Of a DNA stretch of 58,287 bases, positions 45,091 to 53,582 are shown piece by piece. Where the stretch lies: the NCBI GenBank assembly GCA_020629775.1, contig JAHDCP010000005.1, positions 1 through 58,287 of the forward strand, written 5' to 3'. The notes beneath the pieces were generated by a model. It did no database searches and was not told the DNA's origin. It was given only the letters and a program-made list of their open reading frames with translations. Within the stretch, counting starts at the first letter, position 1; each line of letters opens with the position of its first letter. The position numbers and the translations under genes are program-made. Source of the DNA: Planktomarina sp. Its GTDB lineage: Bacteria > Pseudomonadota > Alphaproteobacteria > Rhodobacterales > Rhodobacteraceae.

Positions 45091-46569
45091 ATGACACCGG
45101 AGCTGCTGCCTGTGCCCGACCTGCCTCGCCACCCGTTCGACGATGATAAATTACGCGAAGAATGTGGGGTGTTCGGTGTCATAGGCACCGCGGACGCTGC
45201 GAACTTTACCGCCCTAGGTCTACACGCGCTGCAACACCGCGGCCAAGAAGCCGGTGGCATAGTTGCATATTCAGCAGACACGGGTTTCAATTCCGCCCGC
45301 CGCTTTGGGTATGTGCGCGATAACTTCACATCCCAAAAAGTTATGGACACCCTGCCGGGCGATCTGGCCATCGGACATGTGCGCTATTCCACGGCCGGCT
45401 CCAAGGGCGCCACGGCCATCCGCGACGTACAGCCCTTCTTCGGCGAATTCGCCATGGGCGGGGCCGCCATTGCCCACAACGGAAACATCACAAACGCAGA
45501 TGCCCTGCGCAAAGAACTGATCGAACGCGGATCTATTTTCCAAAGCTCGTCCGACAGCGAATGCATCATCCATCTTATGGCACGGTCCTTGCAACGCAAC
45601 ATCCCCGAACGCATGGAAGATGCCCTGCGCCGGGTTGAAGGCGCGTTTTCTGTTGTCGCCATGACCCGCACCAAATTAATCGGTGTGCGTGACGCGCTCG
45701 GCGTCCGTCCCTTAATGCTGGGCAAAATTGGCGATGGATATGCCCTGGCGTCAGAAACATGCGCGCTGGACATCATTGGCGCTGAATTTGTGCGTGAAAT
45801 TGAACCAGGCGAAATGGTGGTCATCACGGACCAAGGGATCGAAAGCCGCCGTCCCTTCCGCCAATCCAAACCACGCTTTTGTATTTTTGAACACGTCTAC
45901 TTCAGCCGCCCCGACAGTATCTTGGGCGGTCAATCCGTTTATGAAACACGTGAGGCCATCGGCCGCCAACTGGCCATCGAAGCACCTGTGGATGCAGACC
46001 TGGTCTGCCCCGTGCCCGACAGCGGCACGCCAGCGGCCATCGGGTTTTCGCTGCAAAGCGGTATCCCCTATGGCATGGGCATTATCCGCAACCAATACAT
46101 GGGCCGCACGTTTATTGAGCCCAGCGAACAAATTCGCAACATGGGCGTGCGTCTCAAATTGAACGTCAATCGGGCCTTGATCAAAGGCAAACGCATCATT
46201 TTGGTGGATGACAGCGTGGTGCGCGGCACAACAAGCCGCAAAATCAAAGAAATGATCCTGGATGCCGGTGCGGCCGAAGTGCACTTCCGCATCGCATCGC
46301 CCCCCACTGCTTGGCCGTGTTTTTACGGGGTTGATACGCCAGAAAAAGAAAAGCTTCTGGCGGCCACCATGTCCGAAGAAGAAATGCGCCACCACTTGTC
46401 CGTGGACAGCTTGAAGTTCATCACGCTGAAGGGCCTATACCGCGCCGTGGGCCGTATTGAACGGGACGATGCATCCCCCCAGTATTGCGACGCGTGTTTC
46501 TCTGGTGACTACCCTGTCATACCCGCCGATAAAATCGCGGCTGGCTTCAAACTCAAAGCGGCGGAATAG
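45091..46569 (+). CDS. purF: Amidophosphoribosyltransferase
   Basis: First committed step of purine synthesis, converting PRPP and glutamine to phosphoribosylamine. The 492 residues from ATG 45091 begin with a short propeptide before the catalytic Cys in REECGVFGVIG. Further blocks are LHALQHRGQEAGG, the glutaminase site AHNGNITNA and the PRPP motif RIILVDDSVVRGTTSRKI. Cysteines in PRFCIFEH, AWPCFYG and YCDACFSG match the iron-sulfur-bearing Bacillus-type enzyme. The usual cvpA-purF order is kept. Confidence 0.96.
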   Translation: MTPELLPVPDLPRHPFDDDKLREECGVFGVIGTADAANFTALGLHALQHRGQEAGGIVAYSADTGFNSARRFGYVRDNFTSQKVMDTLPGDLAIGHVRYSTAGSKGATAIRDVQPFFGEFAMGGAAIAHNGNITNADALRKELIERGSIFQSSSDSECIIHLMARSLQRNIPERMEDALRRVEGAFSVVAMTRTKLIGVRDALGVRPLMLGKIGDGYALASETCALDIIGAEFVREIEPGEMVVITDQGIESRRPFRQSKPRFCIFEHVYFSRPDSILGGQSVYETREAIGRQLAIEAPVDADLVCPVPDSGTPAAIGFSLQSGIPYGMGIIRNQYMGRTFIEPSEQIRNMGVRLKLNVNRALIKGKRIILVDDSVVRGTTSRKIKEMILDAGAAEVHFRIASPPTAWPCFYGVDTPEKEKLLAATMSEEEMRHHLSVDSLKFITLKGLYRAVGRIERDDASPQYCDACFSGDYPVIPADKIAAGFKLKAAE

Positions 46570-46583
46570 CTTTCTTTTGTCCC

Positions 46584-46667
46584 AAAATACTCTGGGGTTT
46601 GGGGCAACGCCCCAAGGCCCGTGTGGCCTGAACACAAAACATCATGGGCGGGCGAAGGCCCGCACCG
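46584..46667 (+). repeat. Structured intergenic repeat, copy 2
   Basis: AAAATAC, then stem TTGGGGC-AAC-GCCCCAA, then GGCC-CGTGT-GGCC, ACAAAACATCATGGGC, then GCGGGC-GAAG-GCCCGC and ACCG. It fills the gap between the convergent purF and DUF815 genes exactly. Compared with copy 1, the first stem changes by a paired A-T to G-C substitution while the loop length stays three. Confidence 0.75.
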
Positions 46668-47519
46668 TCAGATCGCAACCCCGCGCCGCCCTGCCAAATC
46701 CGTAAAGAATTGCCACGCTACCCGGCCCGACCGGGATCCCCGGGTCGCCTGCCATTCTATCGCCTCGGCGCGCAGATCTTCATCAGAAATCTCCAATCCA
46801 TGCGCATCACAATAGCCGCGGATCATGGCCAAGTAATCGTCTTGGGAACACGGGTGGAACCCAAGCCACAGCCCAAACCGATCAGACAGGCTGACCTTTT
46901 CTTCCACCGCCTCGCCTGGCGTTATGGCCGTTGATCGTTCGTTCTCGATCATGTCACGCGGCATTAAATGGCGGCGGTTGGATGTGGCGTAAAACAAAAC
47001 GTTTTCTGGCCGCCCGGCGATGCCGCCGTCCAAAACCGCCTTCAGCGATTTGTAGTGTTGGTCATCATGGGAAAACGACAGGTCATCGCAAAACAACAGG
47101 AAGCGGTGGTTGGCCCCACGCAAATGATCCAACAGTTGCCCGACACTGGGCAAATCTTCGCGTTGCAATTCCACCAACTTCAGCGGCAATCCATCGGCCA
47201 CCACAGCCCCGTGGGCGGCCTTTACAAGGGATGACTTGCCCATCCCCCGCGCGCCCCACAAAAGGGCGTTGTTGGCTGGTAAACCGGCTGCAAACTGGCG
47301 GGTGTTGGCCATCAACGTGTCACGCGACCGATCAATCCCCACCAACAAATCCAAATCAATACGTGCAATGTCCGTCACGGGTTGCAGGGCATCGGGGCTG
47401 GTTTGCCACAAATACGCATCGGCGGCGTGGAAATCAGGGGTGGCCAAAGGCGCTGGTGCCAAGCGTTCCAGCGCGTCAGCGATCCGGTCTAAGGGATCAG
47501 TCAACGTCGCCCTCATCAT
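46668..47519 (-). CDS. DUF815 AAA-type ATPase
   Basis: 283-residue P-loop ATPase of the DUF815 family, whose cellular role is not established. Walker A is LLWGARGMGKSSLVKA (near 86-101), Walker B FLLFCDDLSF, and the sensor-like block LFYATSNRRHLMPRDM follows. The C-terminal RSGRVAWQFFTDLAGR is family-typical. Two adjacent ATGs (47519, 47516) fit; both lie within the end of tatC, so the overlap of 23 bases suggests coupled translation with the Tat genes. Confidence 0.88.
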   Translation of the reverse strand: MMRATLTDPLDRIADALERLAPAPLATPDFHAADAYLWQTSPDALQPVTDIARIDLDLLVGIDRSRDTLMANTRQFAAGLPANNALLWGARGMGKSSLVKAAHGAVVADGLPLKLVELQREDLPSVGQLLDHLRGANHRFLLFCDDLSFSHDDQHYKSLKAVLDGGIAGRPENVLFYATSNRRHLMPRDMIENERSTAITPGEAVEEKVSLSDRFGLWLGFHPCSQDDYLAMIRGYCDAHGLEISDEDLRAEAIEWQATRGSRSGRVAWQFFTDLAGRRGVAI

Positions 47520-48387
47520 CTTCTTCGTCGAGCAATCCTTGGGCGCGCAATTCATCATTGCGGCGCTTTTCGACAATGCCCACCAACAGGATCGACACCT
47601 CGTACAAACCGTAAACCACCGTGAACAAGATCAACTGGGTGAACACGTCCGGCGGCGTCACCAACGCGGCCAGAACCAAAATCCCCACCACGGCGTATTT
47701 GCGCATGTCGCGCAGGCCCTTGGCGGACACCAGCCCGGCTTTGCCCAGCAATGTTAAAAGCACAGGCAATTGGAAGCACAGACCAAATGCGAAAATCAGC
47801 TTTAGGGAAATATCCAAGGTTTCACGAACCGAAGGCAAAACAACAGTTTTCACGGTCCCAGTCACAGCCGCGTCCACCACGGGCGCATCTGTGGCCCCAA
47901 TGGCCGCTGCGATGGTGGGAACGATGTCCCCAAACCCGATGAAAAAACGCATGGCCAACGGTGTGATGACGTAATGTGCAAACGCAGCACCCAAGAAAAA
48001 CAAGAAAGGTGCGGCAAAAATGAACGGCAAAAATGCGTTCTTTTCATTGCGGTACAGGCCCGGTGCCACAAATGACCACATCTGATGCGCGATCACGGGA
48101 AACGCCAGCCCAATGCCAAACACAAAAGCGATGCGCACTTGGGTGAAGAACTGTTCTTGCGGGGCTGTAAAGATCAATTGCGCTTCTGCGCCGCGTTCTT
48201 CCAAAATCAGCGCGATGGGACCGGCCAAAAAATCAAGCAATCCGCGCGACACCGCAAACATCAACAAAAAGCCCACCATAATGGCGATCACTGAACGGAT
48301 CAGCCGCGTGCGCAATTCCGCCAGATGTTCCACCAACGGTGCACTGCTGTCGTCCAAGTTTTCATCGGTTTGTGTTGCGTCGGTCAT
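47497..48387 (-). CDS. tatC: Sec-independent protein translocase TatC
   Basis: Six-helix inner-membrane receptor for twin-arginine signal peptides. The 296 residues contain HLAELRTRLIRS at the N-terminus (the RR-signal recognition loop), APQEQFFTQVRIAFVFG, the glutamate in PGLYRNEKNAF, and the C-terminal PPDVFTQLILFTVVYGLYE. The acidic tail (LLDEEDDEGDVD) overlaps the DUF815 start. It follows tatB with a three-base gap. The Tat-signalled deiminase-family protein at 37.4 kb is a likely client. Confidence 0.97.
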   Translation of the reverse strand: MTDATQTDENLDDSSAPLVEHLAELRTRLIRSVIAIMVGFLLMFAVSRGLLDFLAGPIALILEERGAEAQLIFTAPQEQFFTQVRIAFVFGIGLAFPVIAHQMWSFVAPGLYRNEKNAFLPFIFAAPFLFFLGAAFAHYVITPLAMRFFIGFGDIVPTIAAAIGATDAPVVDAAVTGTVKTVVLPSVRETLDISLKLIFAFGLCFQLPVLLTLLGKAGLVSAKGLRDMRKYAVVGILVLAALVTPPDVFTQLILFTVVYGLYEVSILLVGIVEKRRNDELRAQGLLDEEDDEGDVD

Positions 48388-48390
48388 GAC

Positions 48391-48903
48391 TTAGGCTTTC
48401 TTCGCCGCTGGCTTTTTCACCGCCGCCGGTTTCTTTGCAGCAGCCTTCTTCGCAGGTGCTTTTTTGGTGGCTGGCTTTTTGGTCGCCGGCTTTTTGGTGG
48501 CTGGCTTCTTGGCTGTGGTTTTGGGTGCAGCGTCCGCAGCCATTTCTGCCTTGCGTTCTTTCAGCGCCTTTTGTCGTGCGGCCGCGTCAGTACGCAGCTT
48601 ATCCGCGTTTTCTTTGCGTTCTTTCGCCAGCTTTTCCGTTTCGGACCCGGGGGTATAGTTTGTCCACGCCTTTGTGGGTTCGCGCACGGTGTCAGCCATG
48701 GAATTCACACTGTCCATGGCACCCTTCATGCCCGATTGATCGGCGGCATCGTTCATGGCGCGGCTAAATTCGCGTGCCATGCCCCGGGCTTTTCCCACAG
48801 CGTTGCCGATCTTGCGAAACAGCGTCGGCAATTCCTTGGGGCCCACCACGATCAGGGCCACAATGCCCACGATCATCAGTTCCGCCCAGCCCATTCCAAA
48901 CAT
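48391..48903 (-). CDS. tatB: Sec-independent protein translocase TatB with Lys/Ala/Pro-rich tail
   Basis: 170 residues: one membrane helix (about 4-20) with the conserved MGWAELMIVGIVALIVVGPK and a Glu in the helix, then an amphipathic helix (LPTLFRKIGNAVGKARG). Residues 129-170 form a repetitive tail of KKPAT and KKPAA units, resembling histone H1 or TolA-like low-complexity tails; its role is unknown. It is the middle gene of tatA-tatB-tatC. Confidence 0.93.
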   Translation of the reverse strand: MFGMGWAELMIVGIVALIVVGPKELPTLFRKIGNAVGKARGMAREFSRAMNDAADQSGMKGAMDSVNSMADTVREPTKAWTNYTPGSETEKLAKERKENADKLRTDAAARQKALKERKAEMAADAAPKTTAKKPATKKPATKKPATKKAPAKKAAAKKPAAVKKPAAKKA

Positions 48904-48940
48904 GGTGCGGGTCCTTTCGTTTAACGCTTAAACCAGCAGA

Positions 48941-49168
48941 TCAGACTTTGTCTTTGTCTTCTTCTGGAGTCACGTCCTTGGCAACGTCAGCGGCTGCATC
49001 TTCCAGCTCTTGTTTGCCTTCATCAACGCCCTTTTTGAACGCCGTGATCCCTTTGCCCATTTCGCCCATCATCCCGGCAATTTTGCCGCGACCAAACAAA
49101 ACCAGCACCACAACGGCGATGACCAAAAAGCCCCAAGGGCCGATGTTTCCCAACAACATAGGTGTCAT
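48941..49168 (-). CDS. tatA: Sec-independent protein translocase TatA
   Basis: 75-residue pore-forming Tat subunit: one helix (NIGPWGFLVIAVVVLVLFGRG), the FGRGKI hinge, an amphipathic helix (MMGEMGKGITAFKKGVDEGK) and an acidic tail. ATG 49168 has AAAGGA upstream; ATG 49159 would also work. It is first in the operon tatA-tatB-tatC-DUF815. Confidence 0.94.
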   Translation of the reverse strand: MTPMLLGNIGPWGFLVIAVVVLVLFGRGKIAGMMGEMGKGITAFKKGVDEGKQELEDAAADVAKDVTPEEDKDKV

Positions 49169-49303
49169 GTCATGTATCCTTTTCTCAGTTGCCTTTCAGA
49201 TACGGGCGGCCTGGGCATATGAAAAGGCCAGGCCTTGGTATTTATCGCTGGCAGGACACATCAACTGCCATTAACCTGTCAGTAAGTATTCTCAGGGAAA
49301 ACC
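49169..49303. promoter_or_regulatory. Divergent spacer tatA / YafY-like regulator
   Basis: 135 bases with promoters for both directions. TTAA-N7-GTAA at 49271-49285 differs by one base from the CtrA consensus; I see no other recognisable site. Confidence 0.3.
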
Positions 49304-49960
49304 ATGGCCCGCAAAGATCGACTGTATGATTTGATCCAACTTCTCAAAGACGGGGCCCTGCACCGGGCCGAAGATTTGGCGCGCGCCACGGACGTGTCCC
49401 TGCGCACGTTGTACCGCGATATGGATACCCTCAAAGCATCGGGGGTGCCTGTGCGCGGCGAACGTGGTGTGGGCTATCAAATCACTGCTGCATACACCCT
49501 GCCCCCCTTGAACCTGTCACGCACAGAGCTTGAGGCACTGCACTTGGGCCTGGCTGCAGTTGGTGAAGCGCAAGATGATGAACTGGCGGCCGCGGCCAAA
49601 TCCCTGGCCGCCCGCATTGACGGCGTTTTGCCCGAAGACCGCGCCGCCGCATCGGGTTGGACTTTTGCCACATATCCCTTTGCGGATGCTGCGCGCGGGT
49701 TTGACCACATGCCCCCCTTGCGTCAGGCCATTCGCACCCAACAAAAGATGCGGGTGCACATTTCCGGGTCCACCCTAACGGTACGCCCGTTGGCGTTGGA
49801 CTATTGGGGCCGGGTTTGGACCTTGGCTTGTTGGAACGAAACCACCGGCGATTTTGACACTTTGCGCGTGGATCAAATCACCAAGACCAGCGCCCTGCCG
49901 GCCACATTCGTGGATGAACCAGGAAAATCCATGGCAGATTATTTGAAAATCCGGCGCTGA
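49304..49960 (+). CDS. YafY-type HTH transcriptional regulator with short WYL-like domain
   Basis: 218 residues. The N-terminal winged helix is RLYDLIQLLKDGALHRAEDL followed by ATDVSLRTLYRDMDTLKASG, as in YafY/DeoR-like regulators. The C-terminal part (LTVRPLALDYWGRVWTLACW) fits a WYL-type sensor domain with the variant DYWGR for the WYL triplet. WYL regulators often sense nucleic acid or nucleotide ligands and may control neighbouring genes; the divergent tat operon or the convergent fbpC-like gene are candidates. Confidence 0.88.
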   Translation: MARKDRLYDLIQLLKDGALHRAEDLARATDVSLRTLYRDMDTLKASGVPVRGERGVGYQITAAYTLPPLNLSRTELEALHLGLAAVGEAQDDELAAAAKSLAARIDGVLPEDRAAASGWTFATYPFADAARGFDHMPPLRQAIRTQQKMRVHISGSTLTVRPLALDYWGRVWTLACWNETTGDFDTLRVDQITKTSALPATFVDEPGKSMADYLKIRR

Positions 49961-49969
49961 TTTGCGCCA

Positions 49970-51037
49970 CTATTTGGGAAAAACGTAACAGTGTTTGCGC
50001 GGGGCCAATAACCAAAATTGGGTGCCAGGTTTCGGCACAAACACAGAACTTACGCTGGCTGTCAGCACCGGGCCGCCTTCCACGTCAAAGTCCACCAGCG
50101 ATTGATACCCCAAAAATCGGGCGCGTCGCACCGTGGCCGCCGCCGCGGCCCCCATGGTGGCACTTTCCGAAGGGCCGTGACCGTGGCGAAAGAATTCGAT
50201 TTTCAAATGCTGGGGTCGGATCACAATATCAACTTGGGCACCCGTTTCATAGCCAGGCACCAAAAACGCACCAAAGGGCGTTTTGGCCAAGGCACCGTCA
50301 ACGGTGGCGGGGATCACATTCACATCGCTGAAAAACGCTGCGGCATCGCGGTCCACTGGCGAATTGTAAATCGTGTAAGGCGTGCCCGTTTGCACGATCC
50401 GCCCATCGCGCATCAATGCAATTTCATCGGCCATCTTCATGGCTTCAGACGGATCATGGGTCACCATCAAAACGGCAGTCCCTTCTTCACGCAACACCGC
50501 AATCGTGGCATCGCGCACGTCATCGCGCAAACGATCATCCAGGCCCGAAAAGGGTTCATCCAACAGCATGATCTTGGGCTTAGGGGCAATGGCACGCGCC
50601 AAAGCAACGCGCTGCTGTTCGCCGCCCGACAATTGGTGCGGCATCTTGTCGGCGTATCCGGCCAAATCCACCCGTTCCAGCAAGGCTTCGGCCCGGGCGC
50701 GTTGTGAAGCTTTGGTGCCTTTCAGCCCAAAGGCCACGTTTCGCCACACATTCAGATGAGGAAACAAAGCAAAATCTTGGAACATTAGCCCGATTTCGCG
50801 CGCTTCAGGGGGGGTCGTGTTCACGCCATCGCACACCAAGGCGCCATCCACGGTAATGGTCCCGCTGTCTTGGCGTTCCACCCCCGCCACAATCCGCAAA
50901 GTGGTGGACTTGCCGCACCCAGAAGGGCCCAGCAAACAGGTCACCTGCCCCGGGCGCAGCGTCAAAGACACATCGTCCACAGCGCAATGGTCGCCAAAAT
51001 GGCGGCACAAATTGCGCAGTTCAAGACGATGGGTCAT
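49970..51037 (-). CDS. ABC transporter ATP-binding protein, FbpC/PotA-like
   Basis: 355-residue importer ATPase. All catalytic motifs are intact: GPSGCGKSTTLRIV, Q-loop LMFQDFALFPH, LSGGEQQRVALARA, IMLLDEPFSGLD and the switch His in VLMVTHDPSEA. The C-terminal domain (from about 240) is the TOBE-type regulatory domain of iron and polyamine importers. No permease or binding-protein gene is adjacent, so substrate and partners are unknown. FbpC is preferred because of the FQDFALFPH pattern, but this is inference. Confidence 0.8.
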   Translation of the reverse strand: MTHRLELRNLCRHFGDHCAVDDVSLTLRPGQVTCLLGPSGCGKSTTLRIVAGVERQDSGTITVDGALVCDGVNTTPPEAREIGLMFQDFALFPHLNVWRNVAFGLKGTKASQRARAEALLERVDLAGYADKMPHQLSGGEQQRVALARAIAPKPKIMLLDEPFSGLDDRLRDDVRDATIAVLREEGTAVLMVTHDPSEAMKMADEIALMRDGRIVQTGTPYTIYNSPVDRDAAAFFSDVNVIPATVDGALAKTPFGAFLVPGYETGAQVDIVIRPQHLKIEFFRHGHGPSESATMGAAAAATVRRARFLGYQSLVDFDVEGGPVLTASVSSVFVPKPGTQFWLLAPRKHCYVFPK

Positions 51038-51087
51038 GGGTAAGCCTTAGTAAAACACTCAAGCTTACCTAATGGTCTAAGATTGCC

Positions 51088-52128
51088 TTAGCAACAGTCG
51101 GACGTAGCAACGTCTTCTTCGAACGGCGATCCCGCGCCACAGCCTTCGAAAATGCCATAGTGTGTGGAAAAATCACCGATAAAGGTGAAATGGTCAGCAA
51201 GCCGTGTATCCGACAACATTTTCCACGTGTTTCCGCACACCGGGAAAACCTTGCCAGTTTCCATGACGTGGTGCCCGTCCAGCTTCAAAGCATGTTCACA
51301 GTTTTCGATGGTGCCCTTGTAAATCACGGCTTGGCCGTAATCTTCACAATTGCTTTCCAAGCCGTCCAATTTCCACAAACGATACGTGGCTGACGTAAAG
51401 CTCAACGGGGCGACGGCCGCTTCCAACACGGGGTTTTCGATGGTGATCGGGCGGTGTGTGACAAGCCGCGGATCATCGAAGCCCACTGCATGGGCGATGG
51501 TCAGAAAATCGTTCCAATACAGCGCGCCAGACAGACATTCCCCATACAAAACTTCGTCTTTTGCCATGGCTTCTGGCACGCGGCGGTCGGCGTACACGTC
51601 TGAAAAATACATCTCGCCGCCCGGTTTCAAGAAATGATGCGCCCCGCGCAAAACGGCGGATTTATCGGTGGCCAGGTTTACAACGCAGTTGGACACGATG
51701 ATGTCAAAGCTGCCGGGGTCCAACGGCAAATCTTCCAAGGTTTCTATGAACCCCTTGTGAAATTCGACATTCGATTTGGCATAGCCATACGCGTCAAGGT
51801 GAAAATCTTCGTATTCGCGGGCCACAGCCAGTTGTTCGTCGGTCATATCGACGCCCACAACAAAACCATCTTCCCCCACCAAGTTGGCCAGCGCGTATAC
51901 ATCGCGCCCAGCCCCGCAGCCCAAATCCAAAATCCGCATGCCCTTCAGCGCTTCTGGCGCAATCAGGCCGCAGCCGTAATACCGCATCAACACTTCGTCA
52001 TGGACTTGCGACAGAACCTTCTTCAGCCATGTGGGCATTTCTTCAGGCTCACAGCACGCATTGGTTTGCAAATCGGCCGAAGATTGAAGGACCTTACCGT
52101 AATAGTCTTGAACGTTTTCGTGTTTCAT
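51088..52128 (-). CDS. arsM: Arsenite S-adenosylmethionine methyltransferase
   Basis: 346-residue class I methyltransferase that converts arsenite to methylated forms. The SAM loop LDLGCGAGRDVY is near 67-78. C53 (YYGCG), C148 (SNCVVNL) and C198 (YGECLSGALY) line up with the three arsenic-binding cysteines of algal ArsM; the 148-198 spacing of 50 equals that of the algal 174-224 pair. NACC near residue 24 and the C-terminal DCC add thiols. The start ATG 52128 follows AAGGATCC. No arsR is nearby. Confidence 0.88.
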   Translation of the reverse strand: MKHENVQDYYGKVLQSSADLQTNACCEPEEMPTWLKKVLSQVHDEVLMRYYGCGLIAPEALKGMRILDLGCGAGRDVYALANLVGEDGFVVGVDMTDEQLAVAREYEDFHLDAYGYAKSNVEFHKGFIETLEDLPLDPGSFDIIVSNCVVNLATDKSAVLRGAHHFLKPGGEMYFSDVYADRRVPEAMAKDEVLYGECLSGALYWNDFLTIAHAVGFDDPRLVTHRPITIENPVLEAAVAPLSFTSATYRLWKLDGLESNCEDYGQAVIYKGTIENCEHALKLDGHHVMETGKVFPVCGNTWKMLSDTRLADHFTFIGDFSTHYGIFEGCGAGSPFEEDVATSDCC

Positions 52129-52294
52129 GGGGGATCCTTCCTATACCGTTACAAGCCGCCTACCGTTCTTGCAGCCATGCGTCCAGCGGCGCATGTTCCC
52201 TTCACGCCCATGTGACCCAATCGAAATACCCGTGCAGCGGACAGACCAAGCCCCCGATGGAAAAGGCAAGAATCCCGCGCCAGGCCCTTTGCGG

Positions 52295-53416
52295 TCAGAT
52301 CACTAAAGAAAACTCTGCGCGATCTAAGGGCTTGCCGTTGGCTGTGATCACAATGGCAGCCTTACCAGGATGCAGCGTAAAGGTCGTGGCATTCGCCTTC
52401 AGCTTATGCGTCTTTCGTAATTCAATTGATGTATCAGACTGCACTTTCAAATCTTTGAATTTGAACACTTTTTCACTGTGTCCACCGCCCGCCTTGGGTA
52501 AGTGCAGCGTGTAATCCAAAATAACGTTTTCGGCCGCGTCGCCCGTCAAGACCACGTCAAAAATCAAGGCATCGCCGATCTTGGCTTCACCGCCCGGCAC
52601 TGAAACTGTGCCCCGCACCTGTGGATTGGGACGGTATCCCAAGTGTTCCATGGCGCCAGGGTGGCCAGCTTTAATCAACGTGCGCAAAGCATGGCGGCGC
52701 ATCCACATCAGTTCTTTGGGATTTTGTTGCCCGGCTTTCACCCACCCGTCCAAGCGCGCCAAAACTGCATCGGGATCAAATTTTGAAACATCATTCAAAT
52801 GGTTGGCCACCGACCGGGTGACAAATCGGGCCGGGTCCGCATGCAAATGGTCCAAAAATGCCAAGGGAACCAGGGGATCGAGGTCAATCTTCTTGGCCCA
52901 TGGCAACCGCGTGCGGGTGCCTTCACTGACCAAGCGGCGCACATGGTAATTCGCGTCCCCGGCCCACCGGCCCAGTGTTTCCAATGTCAATTCCTGGTGG
53001 CTGTTGATGAAAGGGCGGATGTAGAATTCCATGGAAAACCGCTTTGTGGCGGCATGAAGCACTTCCAAAGCGCGCCCTGGATCGTCCATGCCGTGACGCA
53101 CCGTAAGAATGCCAAAAACCCCGTGGCGGAAATGGCCAAAATCGTCATCGCGCAGTTCCGGATCCAACGGCGCCGGCAGTGCCGCTTCCAGTTGATCCGC
53201 CAACACTGCGAAATCCCCAACGTTAAGGTGCGGCTCCAAACAATCGGCTATCCAGTCCAAACGATCCATCAATTCACGTTCAGCCAAGCCTGGAACGCAC
53301 GCGCTCAAAAACGCGGACGTGTCAAACCCAGCAATCCCTGATTCAAACTCAGCACCAAGTGCCGCCAACGTTTCTGGATTAAACAGATGATCTTTCAAAC
53401 TGAATCGGTCGGCCAA
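52295..53416 (-). CDS. DNA alkylation repair glycosylase, AlkC-like
   Basis: 373 residues with alpha-helical HEAT-like repeats (about 80-250) typical of the AlkC/AlkD superfamily, which excises alkylated bases without base flipping. Recognisable blocks are FYIRPFINSHQELTLETLG, WAGDANYHVRRLVSEGTRTR, FVTRSVANHLNDVSKFDPD and MRRHALRTLIKAGHPGAMEH. The C-terminal 95 residues look like an immunoglobulin-type beta domain, which is known in AlkC and absent from AlkD. The start is TTG 53416 after GGGGGAG; an in-frame stop lies 24 bases upstream of it. Confidence 0.82.
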   Translation of the reverse strand: MADRFSLKDHLFNPETLAALGAEFESGIAGFDTSAFLSACVPGLAERELMDRLDWIADCLEPHLNVGDFAVLADQLEAALPAPLDPELRDDDFGHFRHGVFGILTVRHGMDDPGRALEVLHAATKRFSMEFYIRPFINSHQELTLETLGRWAGDANYHVRRLVSEGTRTRLPWAKKIDLDPLVPLAFLDHLHADPARFVTRSVANHLNDVSKFDPDAVLARLDGWVKAGQQNPKELMWMRRHALRTLIKAGHPGAMEHLGYRPNPQVRGTVSVPGGEAKIGDALIFDVVLTGDAAENVILDYTLHLPKAGGGHSEKVFKFKDLKVQSDTSIELRKTHKLKANATTFTLHPGKAAIVITANGKPLDRAEFSLVI

Positions 53417-53442
53417 TGCTCCCCCGCTTTCTTTGCGCTATA

Positions 53443-53561
53443 AATACCTCCGCCGGAGGCATCGGTTCTCCCCGGATGGGGAGAACAAACATCATGGGCC
53501 GCGCCATGCGCGACAAACACCCCCGCCGGCGGCATCGGTACTCCCCGGTTGAACAACCGGG
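53443..53561 (+). repeat. Structured intergenic repeat, copy 3 (two units)
   Basis: Unit 1: AAATAC, CCTCCG-C-CGGAGG, CATCGG, TTCTCCCC-GGAT-GGGGAGAA, ACAAACATCATGGGC. Unit 2 (from about 53519): CCGCCGGCGG, CATCGG, then CCGGTTG-AA-CAACCGG. AAATAC and ACA(A)AACATCATGGGC are shared with copy 2. It lies between the reverse-strand SDR and AlkC genes. Confidence 0.65.
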
Positions 53562-53582
53562 CCGCCCCCGGCACCACTGGGA

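Noticed and set aside
48391-48520. Simple repeat or mobile element in tatB
   Set aside because: The near-identical DNA units encode in-frame KKPAT repeats and are part of the protein, not an insertion.
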